40,301 nt of DNA from Chthoniobacterales bacterium (GCA_003244145.1 QHBM01000139.1:219-40519); one strand, 5' to 3'. Counted from the first letter of the stretch, positions 26,083 through 35,302 are shown. The notes: generated by a model from the letters alone, not told the origin. Numbers and translations: made by a program.

Positions 26083-26435
26083 TCAAAGAAGTCGCATTCA
26101 TCGCCATCGCCGTTTCGGACAAGGAACGTGCGCGAAAGTTTTATCAGGAAACGCTCGAGCTAAAGCCGGGCATGACCGGTATGGATGGCGCGTGGGTCGA
26201 ATACGACCTGGGCGCCACGACCATCGGAGTCGGATGTCATCCGGCCTGGCAACCTTCGCGCGACGGAACAACCGTCGCGTTCGAGGTGGACGACATCGAC
26301 GCGGACATCGCGAAGTTAAAAGAGCGCGGCGTAACCTTCGACATGGAGAAGATGGAGACGCCGGTCTGCTGGATGGCGCAATTCCGCGATCCGGACGGAA
26401 ACAAATTGGTGCTGCACAAACGCAAAGCGAAATAG
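26079..26435 (+). CDS. VOC (glyoxalase-like) family protein, copy 2
   Basis: 118 residues. Parallels copy 1 position by position: AFIAIAVSDKERARKFYQET, DGAWVEYDLGATTIGVGCHP, TVAFEVDDIDADIAKLKERG, TPVCWMAQFRDPDGNKLVLH. Translationally coupled to copy 1 and 3 bp from sucD. The pair could form a heterodimer, as VOC domains usually dimerise (inference). Substrate unknown. Confidence 0.86.
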   Translation: MIKEVAFIAIAVSDKERARKFYQETLELKPGMTGMDGAWVEYDLGATTIGVGCHPAWQPSRDGTTVAFEVDDIDADIAKLKERGVTFDMEKMETPVCWMAQFRDPDGNKLVLHKRKAK

Positions 26436-26438
26436 CGC

Positions 26439-27320
26439 ATGTCCGTTCTCGTCGATAAAAACACTCGCCTCGTGGTCCAGGGAATTACCGGCAGCGTCGG
26501 TGGATTCCACGCGCGGCAATGCATGGAATACGGCACCAACGTTGTCGCCGGAGTGACGCCGGGAAAAGGCGGGCAGATGTTCGATAGCAAAGTGCCGGTT
26601 TTCGATACCGTCTGGGAAGCGCGGCAGGAAACTGGCTGCAATGTCTCGGTGATTTTTGTGCCAGCGGCTGGTGCGGCAGATAGCATTCTGGAAGCGGTCG
26701 ATGCGGGCTTGGAGCTGGTCATTTGCATCACGGAAGGAATTCCGGTGATGGACATGATGCGGGTAAAGGCGCAGATGGCCGGCAAGACGAGCCGGCTGAT
26801 CGGGCCGAATTGCCCGGGCATCATCACGCCCGATGCGTGCAAGATCGGGATCATGCCGGGCTACATTCACAAGGCGGGAAGCGTCGGCGTGATCTCGCGT
26901 TCCGGCACGCTCACTTACGAAGCGGTGTGGCAGCTCACTTCGCGTGGTTACGGACAATCGACCTGCATCGGCATCGGCGGCGATCCGATCAATGGGATGT
27001 CGCACCTCGATGCCGTGAAACTTTTCCACGACGATCCGCAAACCGACTCGATGATTTTGATCGGCGAGATCGGCGGCTCGGCGGAAGAGGAAGCGGCCGA
27101 GTGGATCAAGGCAAATTGTAAGAAGCCGGTTGCCGCCTTTATCGCGGGCGCGACCGCTCCGCCCGGCCGGCGGATGGGGCACGCCGGCGCCATCGTCTCG
27201 GGCGGGAAAGGAACGGCCGCGGGAAAAATCGCGGCGCTCAAGGCCGCTGGGATTGCAGTGGCCGAAACACCAGCGACAATGGCGGAGACCCTGATTGCGC
27301 GGATGAACGCCGCGAATTAG
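26439..27320 (+). CDS. sucD: Succinyl-CoA synthetase alpha subunit SucD
   Basis: 293 residues, the usual length. Binds CoA through [20 protein letters not shown] (residues 14-33) and carries the phosphohistidine His248 in [35 protein letters not shown] and [17 protein letters not shown] are conserved domain-2 motifs. Works with SucC, 1.2 kb upstream. It starts 3 bp after the second VOC gene, so the insert and sucD appear to share a transcript. Confidence 0.97.
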   Translation: MSVLVDKNTRLVVQGITGSVGGFHARQCMEYGTNVVAGVTPGKGGQMFDSKVPVFDTVWEARQETGCNVSVIFVPAAGAADSILEAVDAGLELVICITEGIPVMDMMRVKAQMAGKTSRLIGPNCPGIITPDACKIGIMPGYIHKAGSVGVISRSGTLTYEAVWQLTSRGYGQSTCIGIGGDPINGMSHLDAVKLFHDDPQTDSMILIGEIGGSAEEEAAEWIKANCKKPVAAFIAGATAPPGRRMGHAGAIVSGGKGTAAGKIAALKAAGIAVAETPATMAETLIARMNAAN

Positions 27321-27328
27321 GGTGGCTT

Positions 27329-27568
27329 ATGACGATGGATGACTTGCGAAGCGTGGTGCACAAGGCTCCCTTTCAGCCGTTCACGATCCATTTGGCCGAT
27401 GCCCATCAGCTGCACGTTTCGCATCCGGACTTCATTGCATTAGCCGGAGGCGGCGCTTCGGCGGTTGTCACCGCGATGCAGAGCAATAGGCACACGGTGG
27501 TTGATATTTCGCTTATTACCCGGATTGAGGTTCCAGCCGTCCCAAGACCCCCGAGGCGCAAGGTCTAA
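27329..27568 (+). CDS. Small conserved-looking hypothetical protein
   Basis: 79 residues. DLRSVVHKAPFQPFTIHLADAH followed by VSHPDFIAL and VVDISLITRIEV match a short beta-rich protein family common in Planctomycetes and Verrucomicrobia, in which a pattern like PFRPFxIHLADG-HPDF is kept. Function unknown. It sits 8 bp after sucD and 14 bp before gltA, on the same strand, probably in the same transcript. Confidence 0.65.
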   Translation: MTMDDLRSVVHKAPFQPFTIHLADAHQLHVSHPDFIALAGGGASAVVTAMQSNRHTVVDISLITRIEVPAVPRPPRRKV

Positions 27569-27582
27569 GGCGAACAACTGAT

Positions 27583-28707
27583 ATGATTTCACGCGGACTT
27601 GAAGGCGTCGTCGCCAATTCCACGGCGCTGAGTGATGTCATTGGCGACAAGGGCCAGCTCATCTATTGCGGCTACGACATCAACGAGCTCGCCGGCAAGG
27701 TCAGCTACAAGGAAGTCGTTTACCTGCTCTGGCACAAGAAGCTGCCGAACCGGAAAGAGCTGGACGCTTTTGTGCGCGAACTGCGAGCGGAACGCCAGTT
27801 GCCGGGACCGGTCGTCGATTTTTTGAAATCCGCGCCGAAAGACGCGGAGCCGATGGATGTGATGCGGACGGCAATTTCCATGCTCGGTCTTTACGATCCA
27901 GACATGGGGAAGGAAGCGACTCCGGAAATGAACCGGCGCCGTGCTATTTCAATCACTGCCAAGATCGGTGTGATCGCAGCGTATTTTCACCGCGCCCGCC
28001 AGGGCAAATCGCTTCCGCCCGTGCGCGACGACCTGACTGAGGCCGAGCATTTTCTCTATCTCATGTGCGGCGAGCCGCAGGCGAAGGAAGCGAGCGACAC
28101 GCTCGATCTCGCTTTTATCCTGCACGCCGATCACGGCATGAACGCATCGACGTTTAGCGCGCGCGTCACCATCTCGACGCTTTCGGATTTTTATTCAGCC
28201 ATCACGGCCGCGATCGGGACGCTGAAAGGCCCGCTTCATGGCGGAGCGAACGAAGGCGTCATCCACATGCTGGAGGAGATTGGCAGCGAGGACAAAGTGG
28301 ACGCCTACGTTGAGAAACAGCTCGCGGAAAAGAAAAAGATCATGGGCATCGGCCACCGCGTTTACAAGACGCTCGATCCGCGCGCGCCTCACCTGCAAAA
28401 GATGGCGATCAAGCTGAGCGAGAAATTGGGCGAGCCGAAATGGATCCGAATGTCGGAGCGGATCGCGACGCTGATGAAGGAGAAGAAGAATCTGAACGCG
28501 AATGTCGATTTTTATTCGGCGACGGTTTACTACTCGTTAGGCATTCCCACGGATCTCTTCACGCCGATCTTTGCCATCGCGCGTTGCTCGGGCTGGTGCG
28601 CCCAGGTCCTGGAGCAGCTCGAAGACAATCGGCTCTACCGGCCGCTGAGCGAATACGTCGGCGAACCGGTCGGTAAGAAGGTGGTGCCGATCGACGAGCG
28701 GCCGTAA
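27583..28707 (+). CDS. gltA: Citrate synthase
   Basis: 374 residues, the short bacterial type. Condenses acetyl-CoA with oxaloacetate. The three catalytic residues are His219 (GPLHGGANEG), His258 (GIGHRVYKT) and Asp309 (NVDFYSATVYY). The start GLEGVVANSTALSDV is usual for the 2-methylcitrate-synthase-like/type I subgroup, so methylcitrate synthase activity is an alternative. The position after sucCD makes a TCA role likely. Confidence 0.94.
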   Translation: MISRGLEGVVANSTALSDVIGDKGQLIYCGYDINELAGKVSYKEVVYLLWHKKLPNRKELDAFVRELRAERQLPGPVVDFLKSAPKDAEPMDVMRTAISMLGLYDPDMGKEATPEMNRRRAISITAKIGVIAAYFHRARQGKSLPPVRDDLTEAEHFLYLMCGEPQAKEASDTLDLAFILHADHGMNASTFSARVTISTLSDFYSAITAAIGTLKGPLHGGANEGVIHMLEEIGSEDKVDAYVEKQLAEKKKIMGIGHRVYKTLDPRAPHLQKMAIKLSEKLGEPKWIRMSERIATLMKEKKNLNANVDFYSATVYYSLGIPTDLFTPIFAIARCSGWCAQVLEQLEDNRLYRPLSEYVGEPVGKKVVPIDERP

Positions 28708-28740
28708 ACCGCCGCTACAGTGCCTGCTCGACATTGGAAA

Positions 28741-29133
28741 ATGTCCTCGTTAGTTTCGTCCGCAATGAAGGCGGTCCCGCTCATTCTGGTCCTGGCCACG
28801 CTGGCCTGCCCCGTGGCGACACGGGCGGAAATTACTGAAGTCGAGGTCATCGCGGACCCTGCAGTTTACGGTGAGTATCCGAAGAACTACCAGGAGATCG
28901 TGACGAAATGGCTGGAGACGAAACTGGCCGATCCGGCGAGTGCGAAGATTGAGTGGATGGGTCCGCCGAAACCCGCTGACTTGCCGGACAAGGATGGGAA
29001 GCGGCTGAACGGCTACCTGGTCGAGTTCAAAGTCAATTCCCGCAATCGCTTCGGCGCCCTCACGGGAATGCAGAAGCATAGCGCGCTGATTCGCGATGGA
29101 AACGTGATCAAGGGGACCGGCTTCGGCTTTTAG
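28741..29133 (+). CDS. Small exported hypothetical protein
   Basis: 130 residues from the ATG at 28741; the ATG at 28765 (MKAVPLIL) would also give a good signal peptide, and the cleavage site is near ATRA|EITEV. The mature part is about 100 residues, with TKWLETKLADPASAKIEWMG and GYLVEFKVNSRNRFG. No family recognised. It is followed directly by the next gene with no gap, so the pair is probably translated together. Confidence 0.6.
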   Translation: MSSLVSSAMKAVPLILVLATLACPVATRAEITEVEVIADPAVYGEYPKNYQEIVTKWLETKLADPASAKIEWMGPPKPADLPDKDGKRLNGYLVEFKVNSRNRFGALTGMQKHSALIRDGNVIKGTGFGF

Positions 29134-29691
29134 ATGAGACTCGCTCGAAACGCGCGGACGAGAGCGGAAGGAGGATTGGTCCTCTGGATCATCGTGGCGG
29201 CTTTGATCGGGGGCGCGATCTGGTTTTTGTATTCGTCGCGGCAGGACGCGGAGAAGAACGCGCGCGCTTTTGCCAAGGAAGTCACTCAGCGCGTGGCAGT
29301 GAACTACGACGAAAAATATCTCCACGTCCATCTCAGTCCGGAAGCGCAGGTCAAGTATCTGCAATCCTGGCGAGAGCGGCTGCTGCAAAATGTGCGCGGG
29401 TTAGGGACCGTGAAGCAGCCGATCGAAGTGAAAGGCGACACGCATTTCAGCTCCTACTTTTTTGAACCGACCGGCAACTTTCGCGCGGAATTGGTTTATC
29501 CAACAACGACGGCAGCCCTGGAGCTGGTCATCTCGCGCGGAATGACGGTTTGGCAGGTCGACGACATCAACCTGGTCTGGACGCCCGCACCGACTCCGAC
29601 TCCCGCGGCCTCGCCCACACCGGTGATGGCGCCGAGCCCGACGCCTTCGCCGATCCCGGAGCCGAAGCAGAGACGGAAGCGCAAGGGTTGA
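29134..29691 (+). CDS. Membrane-anchored hypothetical protein with Pro/Thr-rich tail
   Basis: 185 residues. One membrane helix near residues 14-31 (GLVLWIIVAALIGGAIWFLY), then an extracytoplasmic domain of about 120 residues (YLQSWRERLL, SSYFFEPTGNFRAELV) and a low-complexity C-terminus rich in Pro, Thr and Ala (TPAPTPTPAASPTP) ending in basic residues. No enzyme motif recognised. It starts immediately after the preceding stop codon, so the two form an operon. Confidence 0.62.
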   Translation: MRLARNARTRAEGGLVLWIIVAALIGGAIWFLYSSRQDAEKNARAFAKEVTQRVAVNYDEKYLHVHLSPEAQVKYLQSWRERLLQNVRGLGTVKQPIEVKGDTHFSSYFFEPTGNFRAELVYPTTTAALELVISRGMTVWQVDDINLVWTPAPTPTPAASPTPVMAPSPTPSPIPEPKQRRKRKG

Positions 29692-29704
29692 GGCGTTGCG
29701 GGGC

Positions 29705-29732
29705 GAGGATGGAGGATAGAGGATTGAGGATG
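29705..29732 (+). repeat. Period-7 tract between converging genes
   Basis: Units GAGGATG, GAGGATA, GAGGATT, GAGGATG in perfect phase. It fills the gap between the 3' ends of the membrane-anchored protein gene and the Nudix gene. Confidence 0.85.
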
Positions 29733-29755
29733 GCTGGGAAGAGCGACGAGTCGCC

Positions 29756-30370
29756 CTAACTCAGCAGACGGTCGAGCGAATCGACGCAAAGCTGCGACCA
29801 AGTCTCGAGATTGTCGCGCTGGGCGTGCAGCTCGTCCCTGGTCAGGAAGGCGAGATTGGTGATCATGGCTTCGCGCTTCTGGACCTTCGGTTGCGCCAGA
29901 CGAAAAACATGGACGATGCCGAGATGGACTTGTCCGACTTCGGTGGTGTCGTCATTCAGAAGAGCGACGATCCGGTCTTCGAACGGAGATTCGATTGCTA
30001 TCTCCTCGTTTACTTCGCGTTCCACGCCGGCGCGATAGGCCGCTTCATCCCAGGCAAAAAGAGATTCGTCGGCGTCGTTCATGTGACCGCCGATGCCAAT
30101 CGACCCTTTCGCCACGAGACGTTGCTCGCCCGCTTTTTTTCCGCGGACGTAATGCAAGACCGTGTCGCCATGTGCGATCACCGCGTAGGGAATGATTTGC
30201 TTGTGCGTCGGATCTTTTTCGGCCTGGGCGCGGGGGAGAAAGAAATTGTTCCCGCGAGAGAGCAGCGCGCCCAGATATTTTTCCGGCTCGAAATTCAGGC
30301 CGTGGAAGCTGCCGAGGTCATCGAACAGGCTCCGCCGAACGACTAAAACGTTCTCGTCTGGAGCGGGCAC
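29756..30370 (-). CDS. Nudix hydrolase family protein
   Basis: 204 residues from the GTG at 30370, whose first base is shared with the TAG of the upstream gene. The longer frame to 30484 lies inside that upstream gene and is rejected. The Nudix box is GGHMNDADE followed by YRAGVEREVNEEIAIES, with Arg-Glu and Glu-Glu residues for metal binding intact. Nudix enzymes hydrolyse nucleoside diphosphates linked to other groups. This subgroup (PSIPYAVI-like strand, IIPYAVIAHGDTVLHYVRG) is of unknown substrate. Translational coupling with the PagL-like gene is likely. Confidence 0.82.
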   Translation of the reverse strand: MPAPDENVLVVRRSLFDDLGSFHGLNFEPEKYLGALLSRGNNFFLPRAQAEKDPTHKQIIPYAVIAHGDTVLHYVRGKKAGEQRLVAKGSIGIGGHMNDADESLFAWDEAAYRAGVEREVNEEIAIESPFEDRIVALLNDDTTEVGQVHLGIVHVFRLAQPKVQKREAMITNLAFLTRDELHAQRDNLETWSQLCVDSLDRLLS

Positions 30371-30987
30371 TAGAAGGAATAAGTCACGCCGATCTGGGGC
30401 CCGAGAAGATTCAGGCTGGGATTCGGATCGGTTTGCGCGGCGTTGGAGAGATGCTGATAGAGAACGCCCGCATTCGCTTTCCAATGATCGCTAATTTTGT
30501 AGGAGACGCCGACGGCCGTCAGGATGTTGAAGGTGAAATCCTGTCCCTGCGCGCCAAAGACGTTGGCGTGGCTGTCGATCCAACCGAGGCCGACGCCGCC
30601 GGAAACGTATGGAACGAAGCGCGCGCCCGGCTTGGCGAAGTTGTAGCGAAAGCCGAGGGAGATGCCGTAGTAAAGATTTTCCGGGCCGCGCAAGATCGGT
30701 TCCACCATGAACAGGGCGTAAACCTGATTGTAACCCTGAAGCCAGCTATCGTGCTCGACCACACCCCAGCGCCAGCGCGCTGTAAAAAATTGTGCGGCGA
30801 CCTCGTAGCTGTTGGGATTGCCGATAATGCCGACCATGTAACCGGTCTCGGCCGCGACCTCGAAATTGGGCGCGTCGATGGGACCATCCGGCGTGAAATG
30901 GGTCGAGAGGCGATCACCCGCTGCGTGCGCCCAAGGCGCGATCCCGCCGAAAAACAAAAGGCCCGCGATAATGCGCAAAATCTTCAT
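30370..30987 (-). CDS. PagL-like acyloxyacyl hydrolase (lipid A 3-O-deacylase)
   Basis: 205 residues: a signal peptide (1-22, ending AHA) and then alternating strands ending in IGVTYSF with a C-terminal Phe, as in outer-membrane beta-barrels. YQHLSNAAQ near residue 178 carries the catalytic His and Ser of PagL. The third residue (Glu in Pseudomonas PagL) is not obvious and is Asn in many relatives. Likely removes an acyl chain from lipid A in the outer membrane. Divergent from the next gene by 69 bp. Confidence 0.82.
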   Translation of the reverse strand: MKILRIIAGLLFFGGIAPWAHAAGDRLSTHFTPDGPIDAPNFEVAAETGYMVGIIGNPNSYEVAAQFFTARWRWGVVEHDSWLQGYNQVYALFMVEPILRGPENLYYGISLGFRYNFAKPGARFVPYVSGGVGLGWIDSHANVFGAQGQDFTFNILTAVGVSYKISDHWKANAGVLYQHLSNAAQTDPNPSLNLLGPQIGVTYSF

Positions 30988-31056
30988 AAAAGCGCGCTAC
31001 GATATTGCGACTCCGCTCAATTGCAATTTATCGCACGCTCTGCCACGCTTGGTCTC

Positions 31057-31731
31057 ATGAAACCCTGCATCGCAGTTATTGTTTCGTTATTTGTCATGGC
31101 CACGGTGGCGGCGCGCGCCGCGGATAATCCGGCCGGGAAAGCCGAGCAACTCGCGACCGATCTCTTCAAGGCCAGCGGCGGAGACAATTGGGGGAAGGTG
31201 AAAGAAGTGCAGTTCACCTTTGTAGTCGAGAGCGAGGGCAAGGCGCTCTTCAGCGCACAACATGTTTGGAACGTTGCGGCCGGCACCGATGAGGTGAAGT
31301 GGAAAGACAAGCAGGGGACCGATCACCACGCCACTGCCAAACTTGCCACGCCCGTGGCGGACGGGGACGAGAAAACCGCGTATGCGCGCTGGGTAAACGA
31401 TTCGTATTGGTTTCTGGCGCCGCTGAAAATCCGCGATAAAGGCGTAACGGTGGAAGCGGGCGGACCGAAGGATTTGAACGGGACGAGCTGTGAAACGTTG
31501 CACCTGAGTTTCGACGGGGTGGGAATGACTCCGACGGATCAGTACGTTCTTTATCTCGACCCGCAAACCAAGTTGGTGCGGGCGTGGGATTACATTCCCA
31601 AGACCGGCGACGGAATGCAGGCCACGTGGGAAAAATATCAAACATTCGCCGGCTTAACCCTCGCCACCGAACACAACTTCAACGGCAAGACGATCAGGCT
31701 GACTGATATCAAAGTGACTTCGGACAAATAG
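31057..31731 (+). CDS. Exported hypothetical protein, DUF of lipoprotein-sorting-like fold
   Basis: 224 residues from the ATG at 31057; an upstream open frame is antisense to the PagL-like gene and rejected. Signal peptide MKPCIAVIVSLFVMATVAARA. The mature part has AEQLATDLFKASGGDNWGK and VQFTFVVESEGKALFSAQHVW and resembles a strand-rich outer-membrane-lipoprotein-carrier-like domain (YVLYLDPQTKLVRAWDY). Function unknown. No lipobox cysteine follows the signal. Confidence 0.65.
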   Translation: MKPCIAVIVSLFVMATVAARAADNPAGKAEQLATDLFKASGGDNWGKVKEVQFTFVVESEGKALFSAQHVWNVAAGTDEVKWKDKQGTDHHATAKLATPVADGDEKTAYARWVNDSYWFLAPLKIRDKGVTVEAGGPKDLNGTSCETLHLSFDGVGMTPTDQYVLYLDPQTKLVRAWDYIPKTGDGMQATWEKYQTFAGLTLATEHNFNGKTIRLTDIKVTSDK

Positions 31732-31750
31732 CTTGCGCGCTTCGACGCGG

Positions 31751-31862
31751 AGGTAGGGGCGGTAGACCACAACCGCCCGGAGAATTCGCGCACTATTTCT
31801 CGCCCTGCGCAGTCAGGCGGCGTCGCGTTTCGCCGGGCGATTGAGGTCAATCGCCCCTACCT
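31751..31862. repeat. REPIN-like paired palindrome between converging genes
   Basis: Outer 11-bp inverted repeat AGGTAGGGGCG/CGCCCCTACCT (31751-31761 with 31852-31862). The right half is a near-perfect hairpin GGGCGATTGA-gg-TCAATCGCCC (31835-31856); the left half is a looser hairpin (GGCGGT/ACCGCC, 31758-31777). It lies between a plus-strand gene and the RluA-type gene and overlaps the RluA stop region. Confidence 0.72.
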
Positions 31863-32639
31863 GCAAAATCCCGCCAAATCGGGTGGCAGCGGGCTCTCCC
31901 ATTTTTCGCCACCATCGATCCGGATCATGGCGGAATGGAGCGCGTGTCGCGGGAGGAGAAGTTGGCGCGCCAGTTCCGGCGTCCAATCTGTCTCAATGAA
32001 CTGGAGATAAAGTTTTTCGTCGGGGCCATAAATCTTGTCGCCAGCAATAGGATGGCCTAACGAGGCCAGATGGACCCGGATCTGATGCGTGCGTCCGGTG
32101 CGAGGAACTGCCCGGACAATGCTAAAGCGATCGCCGTTGATTCCTCGCTCAAATCGTTTCTCCAACTGAAAATCCGTCTGCGCCGCGGCGCCCTCCGAAT
32201 GGATGGTTTGCTTCAGCCAAATGGGTGAGGCCCCGTGCGCGCCTTGCCGCGCCAGCGGAGCATCGACCGACTTCGTTTGCCATTCCGGCCAGCCCCAAAC
32301 AATCGCCCGGTATTCCTTGGCGATGCGCTGTTCTTGCATCATCAGGCCGAAACGCCGCGCCGCCGCGGAGGTTTTCGCCACCAGGACGAGCCCGCTCGTT
32401 TCCCGGTCGAGCCGGTTCACAATCGAAACCTGCCCGCCGTTTGCGATCTCGAAGGCGAGCAGTTGTTTCAATTCGCCCCACAGGGTGCGGACGCCGTTTG
32501 GCTTGGTCGGGTGCACGAGAAGAAACGGCGGTTTCTCGACCACGAGGAAATCGTCGCACTCCGCCACGATCGAGAAATCGTGGGCATCGTTTGCGCGGCC
32601 TGCTTCCGTGGCGGATAAAGCTCCCTTGATCTCGCTCAA
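31857..32639 (-). CDS. RluA-family pseudouridine synthase
   Basis: About 260 residues from a TTG at 32639; a GTG at 32567 would give 236 residues and avoid the divergent neighbour. The catalytic Asp is in VNRLDRETSGLVLVAK, with ECDDFLVVEKPPFLLVHPT before and PRTGRTHQIRVHLASLGHPI after, the two hallmark motifs. The enzyme makes pseudouridine in rRNA or tRNA; without an S4 domain it resembles the RluA/TruC-like single-domain group. The start is uncertain because the coding region runs into the LolD-type ATPase gene on the other strand. Its stop lies next to a palindromic element. Confidence 0.82.
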   Translation of the reverse strand: MSEIKGALSATEAGRANDAHDFSIVAECDDFLVVEKPPFLLVHPTKPNGVRTLWGELKQLLAFEIANGGQVSIVNRLDRETSGLVLVAKTSAAARRFGLMMQEQRIAKEYRAIVWGWPEWQTKSVDAPLARQGAHGASPIWLKQTIHSEGAAAQTDFQLEKRFERGINGDRFSIVRAVPRTGRTHQIRVHLASLGHPIAGDKIYGPDEKLYLQFIETDWTPELARQLLLPRHALHSAMIRIDGGEKWESPLPPDLAGFCR

Positions 32640-33306
32640 GAATGTCACGCGGGAATATAAGACGGGGGAGCGGACGGTGCACGCCGTGGACGGCGTCTCG
32701 CTCGAGATCGCGCGCCACGAGTTCGTGGCCGTGAGCGGGCCGAGCGGTTGCGGCAAGAGCACGCTCATTCATCTTTTGGCTGGCCTCGAGCCTCCCACCG
32801 CGGGCGAAATTTTTGTCGATGGCCTTGCTTTGCACACCGCCGATGACGCCGCGCTGACGCAGTATCGGCGTCGCCACATCGGGCTGGTCTTTCAGTTCTT
32901 CAATCTCCTGCCTACGATGAATGTGCTGGAGAATGTCTCTTTCCCGCTCCTCTTGCAGGGCGTGCCGTCGCCGGAAAGCGAAGCGCGCGCCCTGGAGTTA
33001 ATCGATCATGTCGGCTTGCGGGAGCGCGCCGATCATTTCGTTCATCAACTCAGCGGCGGCGAGCAGCAGCGGACCGCGATCGCGCGCGCGTTGGTGCATC
33101 GGCCCTCGTTATTAATCGCGGACGAACCGACCGGCAATCTCGATTCGCATTCGGCCGCGGCGGTGATGGAGCTGCTGGAGAAAATTGGCGCCGATGGTTT
33201 GACGACCTTGATCGTAGTGACCCACAGCGATGAAGTCGCGCGGGCCGCCTCACGTCGCGTGGAAATGCACGACGGGAAAGTGGTGCGCGATTCATCGGGG
33301 CGCTGA
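32608..33306 (+). CDS. LolD/MacB-type ABC transporter ATPase
   Basis: 232 residues from a GTG; a TTG at 32626 is an alternative. Walker [16 protein letters not shown]-loop [18 protein letters not shown], signature [15 protein letters not shown], Walker [13 protein letters not shown] and switch THSDEVA are all intact. The [15 protein letters not shown] region and EPTGNLD are typical of the LolD/MacB/FtsE family of lipoprotein or peptide exporters. No permease gene is adjacent, so its membrane partner lies elsewhere. It overlaps or nearly abuts the divergent RluA-type start. Confidence 0.9.
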   Translation: MADKAPLISLKNVTREYKTGERTVHAVDGVSLEIARHEFVAVSGPSGCGKSTLIHLLAGLEPPTAGEIFVDGLALHTADDAALTQYRRRHIGLVFQFFNLLPTMNVLENVSFPLLLQGVPSPESEARALELIDHVGLRERADHFVHQLSGGEQQRTAIARALVHRPSLLIADEPTGNLDSHSAAAVMELLEKIGADGLTTLIVVTHSDEVARAASRRVEMHDGKVVRDSSGR

Positions 33307-33389
33307 AGCCCCCCCATTACGTTTGCTTGACCTGCTGCCGAAAACCGCTTTACCTAAACGCCCAGTCTCGACTAACGGAGCCAGCAATC

Positions 33390-33848
33390 TTGGAACTCAA
33401 AGACATAAAACTCATCATCGATCTGATGAAGAAGAACGACTTGTCCGTCTTCGAGATGGAGAAAGACGGGTTCAAGCTGAAACTGCAAAAGGGCGCGGGC
33501 GAGCAGACCATTTTCGCCGCACCACCGGCAGCGCCGGCCGCATCGACCGGGCCTGCGTCGGCGACGACTCCGGCTGCGACTCCAGCAGCCGAGCCGGTGG
33601 AAAAAGGCGGCGGCCTTCGGGACATTCTCTCGCCGATGGTCGGCACATTTTACCGGGCCGCTTCGCCCGAATCACCGCCGTTTGTGGACGTGGGAAAAGA
33701 AGTCACGGAAGAAAGCGTCGTTTGCATCATTGAGGCGATGAAAGTCATGAACGAAATCAAAGCGGAAATAAAAGGCGTGATCGCCGAAGTCGTGGCCGAA
33801 GGCGGTAAACCCGTGCAGTTCGGCCAGGTCCTTTTCCGCGTGCGGTAG
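33390..33848 (+). CDS. accB: Biotin carboxyl carrier protein of acetyl-CoA carboxylase
   Basis: 152 residues from the TTG at 33390, with a CGGAG ribosome site (33376-33380) at suitable spacing. N-terminal [25 protein letters not shown]-like helix, then a Pro/Ala-rich hinge (residues 50-70), then a biotinyl domain with Lys118 in EAMKVMNEI. It carries the carboxylated biotin in the first step of fatty acid synthesis. It is upstream of accC with a palindromic element between, as in many bacteria. Confidence 0.95.
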   Translation: MELKDIKLIIDLMKKNDLSVFEMEKDGFKLKLQKGAGEQTIFAAPPAAPAASTGPASATTPAATPAAEPVEKGGGLRDILSPMVGTFYRAASPESPPFVDVGKEVTEESVVCIIEAMKVMNEIKAEIKGVIAEVVAEGGKPVQFGQVLFRVR

Positions 33849-33898
33849 CGCAAGCCTCCAGCTTGCGTGGTTTCGGTCCGCGAGCTGGAAGCTTGCGC
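33848..33898. repeat. Paired palindrome in the accB-accC gap
   Basis: Two facing arms built from GCAAGC-CTCCA-GCTTGC (33848-33867) and GAGCTGGAAGCTTGCGC (33882-33898) form an imperfect inverted repeat with a short central loop. It begins at the accB stop codon and ends 10 bases before accC. Confidence 0.65.
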
Positions 33899-33908
33899 CA
33901 CTCTCTGA

Positions 33909-35294
33909 ATGTTTGAGAAAATCCTAATCGCAAACCGGGGCGAAATCGCGCTGCGCATCATCCGCGCCTGCAAGGAACTCGGCATCCGCACCCTCGCGGT
34001 CTATTCGGAAGCGGATGTCGATTCGCTCCACGTCCAACTCGCTGATGAGGCGATCTGCATCGGCGCTCCGCCAAGCTCGGAAAGCTACCTGAAGATCGAT
34101 CGGATCATGAGCGCCGCGGAAGTAGGCGACGTGGACGCGATCCATCCCGGATACGGTTTCCTGGCCGAGAACGCGCACTTCGCAGAAGTTTGCGAGAGCT
34201 GCAAAATCAAATTCATCGGGCCGTCGGCGCGGGCGATGCACGCGATGGGCGACAAGAATTCCGCACGCGCGCACGCGCGAAAAGCGGGCGTGGCCGTTAT
34301 CCCCGGGAGCGACGGGATCGTCGAGACCGAGCAGGAGGCGGTGAAGATCGCGCGCAAGATTGGTTATCCGGTCATGATCAAAGCGGTCGCCGGCGGTGGC
34401 GGCCGGGGCATGCGCGCCGCGCACAACGAGGCCAGCATTGGCCCCGCTTTTCATGCGGCCGGCAACGAAGCGGAGAAGGCTTTCGGAAACGGCGCCGTTT
34501 ACATTGAGAAGCTGATCGTCAATCCGCACCACATCGAGTTCCAAATCTTCGCCGACCAGCACGGCCATACCGTGCATCTGGGCGAGCGCGATTGTTCGAT
34601 CCAGCGGCGCAACCAAAAAGTGATCGAGGAATGTCCGTCGCCGTTGATCTCGCCTGGGTTGCGCAAAAAGATGGGGAACGCGGCGGTGAAGCTGGCGGAG
34701 TCGATCGGCTATGAAAACGCGGGCACGATGGAATTCCTGGTCGATAACGAAGGCCATTATTACTTCATCGAGATGAACACCCGCATCCAGGTCGAGCACA
34801 CGATCACGGAAGAGGTTTACGGCTGCGACCTGGTCAAGGAACAGATCCTGGTCGCGTCGGGCGAACGGCTCTCTCCGCACGTCGCGCACGCACAGCCGCG
34901 GCTTCATGCCATCCAATGCCGGATCAATGCCGAAGATCCGGAGAAAAATTTTCAACCGTCGCCGGGAAAGATCGTGTTCTATTACGCGCCCGGAGGCCGT
35001 GGCGTGCGCATCGATTCGCACGCCTACACCGGCTATGTCGTCCCGCCTTACTACGATTCCATGATCGCGAAGCTGATCACGATCGGCGCGACCCGCGCGT
35101 CAGCTATCGCGCGCATGCGGCGGGCCCTAGACGAATATTACATTACCGGCATCAAGACGACGGTGCCGTTCCACAGCGCCATCATGCGCAACGCCGAATT
35201 CCGCAACGGCACCTACGACACCGGCTTCGTGGAACGGGTCATGAACTCGAACAACTTCGAGCTCAAGCCGACGCCGACGCGCTTGCACGAATAG
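33909..35294 (+). CDS. accC: Biotin carboxylase subunit of acetyl-CoA carboxylase
   Basis: 461 residues. Uses ATP and bicarbonate to carboxylate biotin on AccB. Motifs: [18 protein letters not shown] (4-21), [17 protein letters not shown], the ATP-grasp glycine loop [31 protein letters not shown] and [17 protein letters not shown], and the C-terminal domain with [13 protein letters not shown]. Length and every motif match. The preceding palindrome may set the ratio of AccB to AccC (inference). Confidence 0.97.
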   Translation: MFEKILIANRGEIALRIIRACKELGIRTLAVYSEADVDSLHVQLADEAICIGAPPSSESYLKIDRIMSAAEVGDVDAIHPGYGFLAENAHFAEVCESCKIKFIGPSARAMHAMGDKNSARAHARKAGVAVIPGSDGIVETEQEAVKIARKIGYPVMIKAVAGGGGRGMRAAHNEASIGPAFHAAGNEAEKAFGNGAVYIEKLIVNPHHIEFQIFADQHGHTVHLGERDCSIQRRNQKVIEECPSPLISPGLRKKMGNAAVKLAESIGYENAGTMEFLVDNEGHYYFIEMNTRIQVEHTITEEVYGCDLVKEQILVASGERLSPHVAHAQPRLHAIQCRINAEDPEKNFQPSPGKIVFYYAPGGRGVRIDSHAYTGYVVPPYYDSMIAKLITIGATRASAIARMRRALDEYYITGIKTTVPFHSAIMRNAEFRNGTYDTGFVERVMNSNNFELKPTPTRLHE

Positions 35295-35302
35295 TTGCGC
35301 CC

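Noticed and set aside
30433-31731. A 432-residue plus-strand protein
   Set aside because: The first half is antisense to the PagL-like gene; the signal peptide marks the true start at 31057.
33924-35021. Minus-strand open frame of 365 codons within accC
   Set aside because: Shadow of accC; no domain seen.
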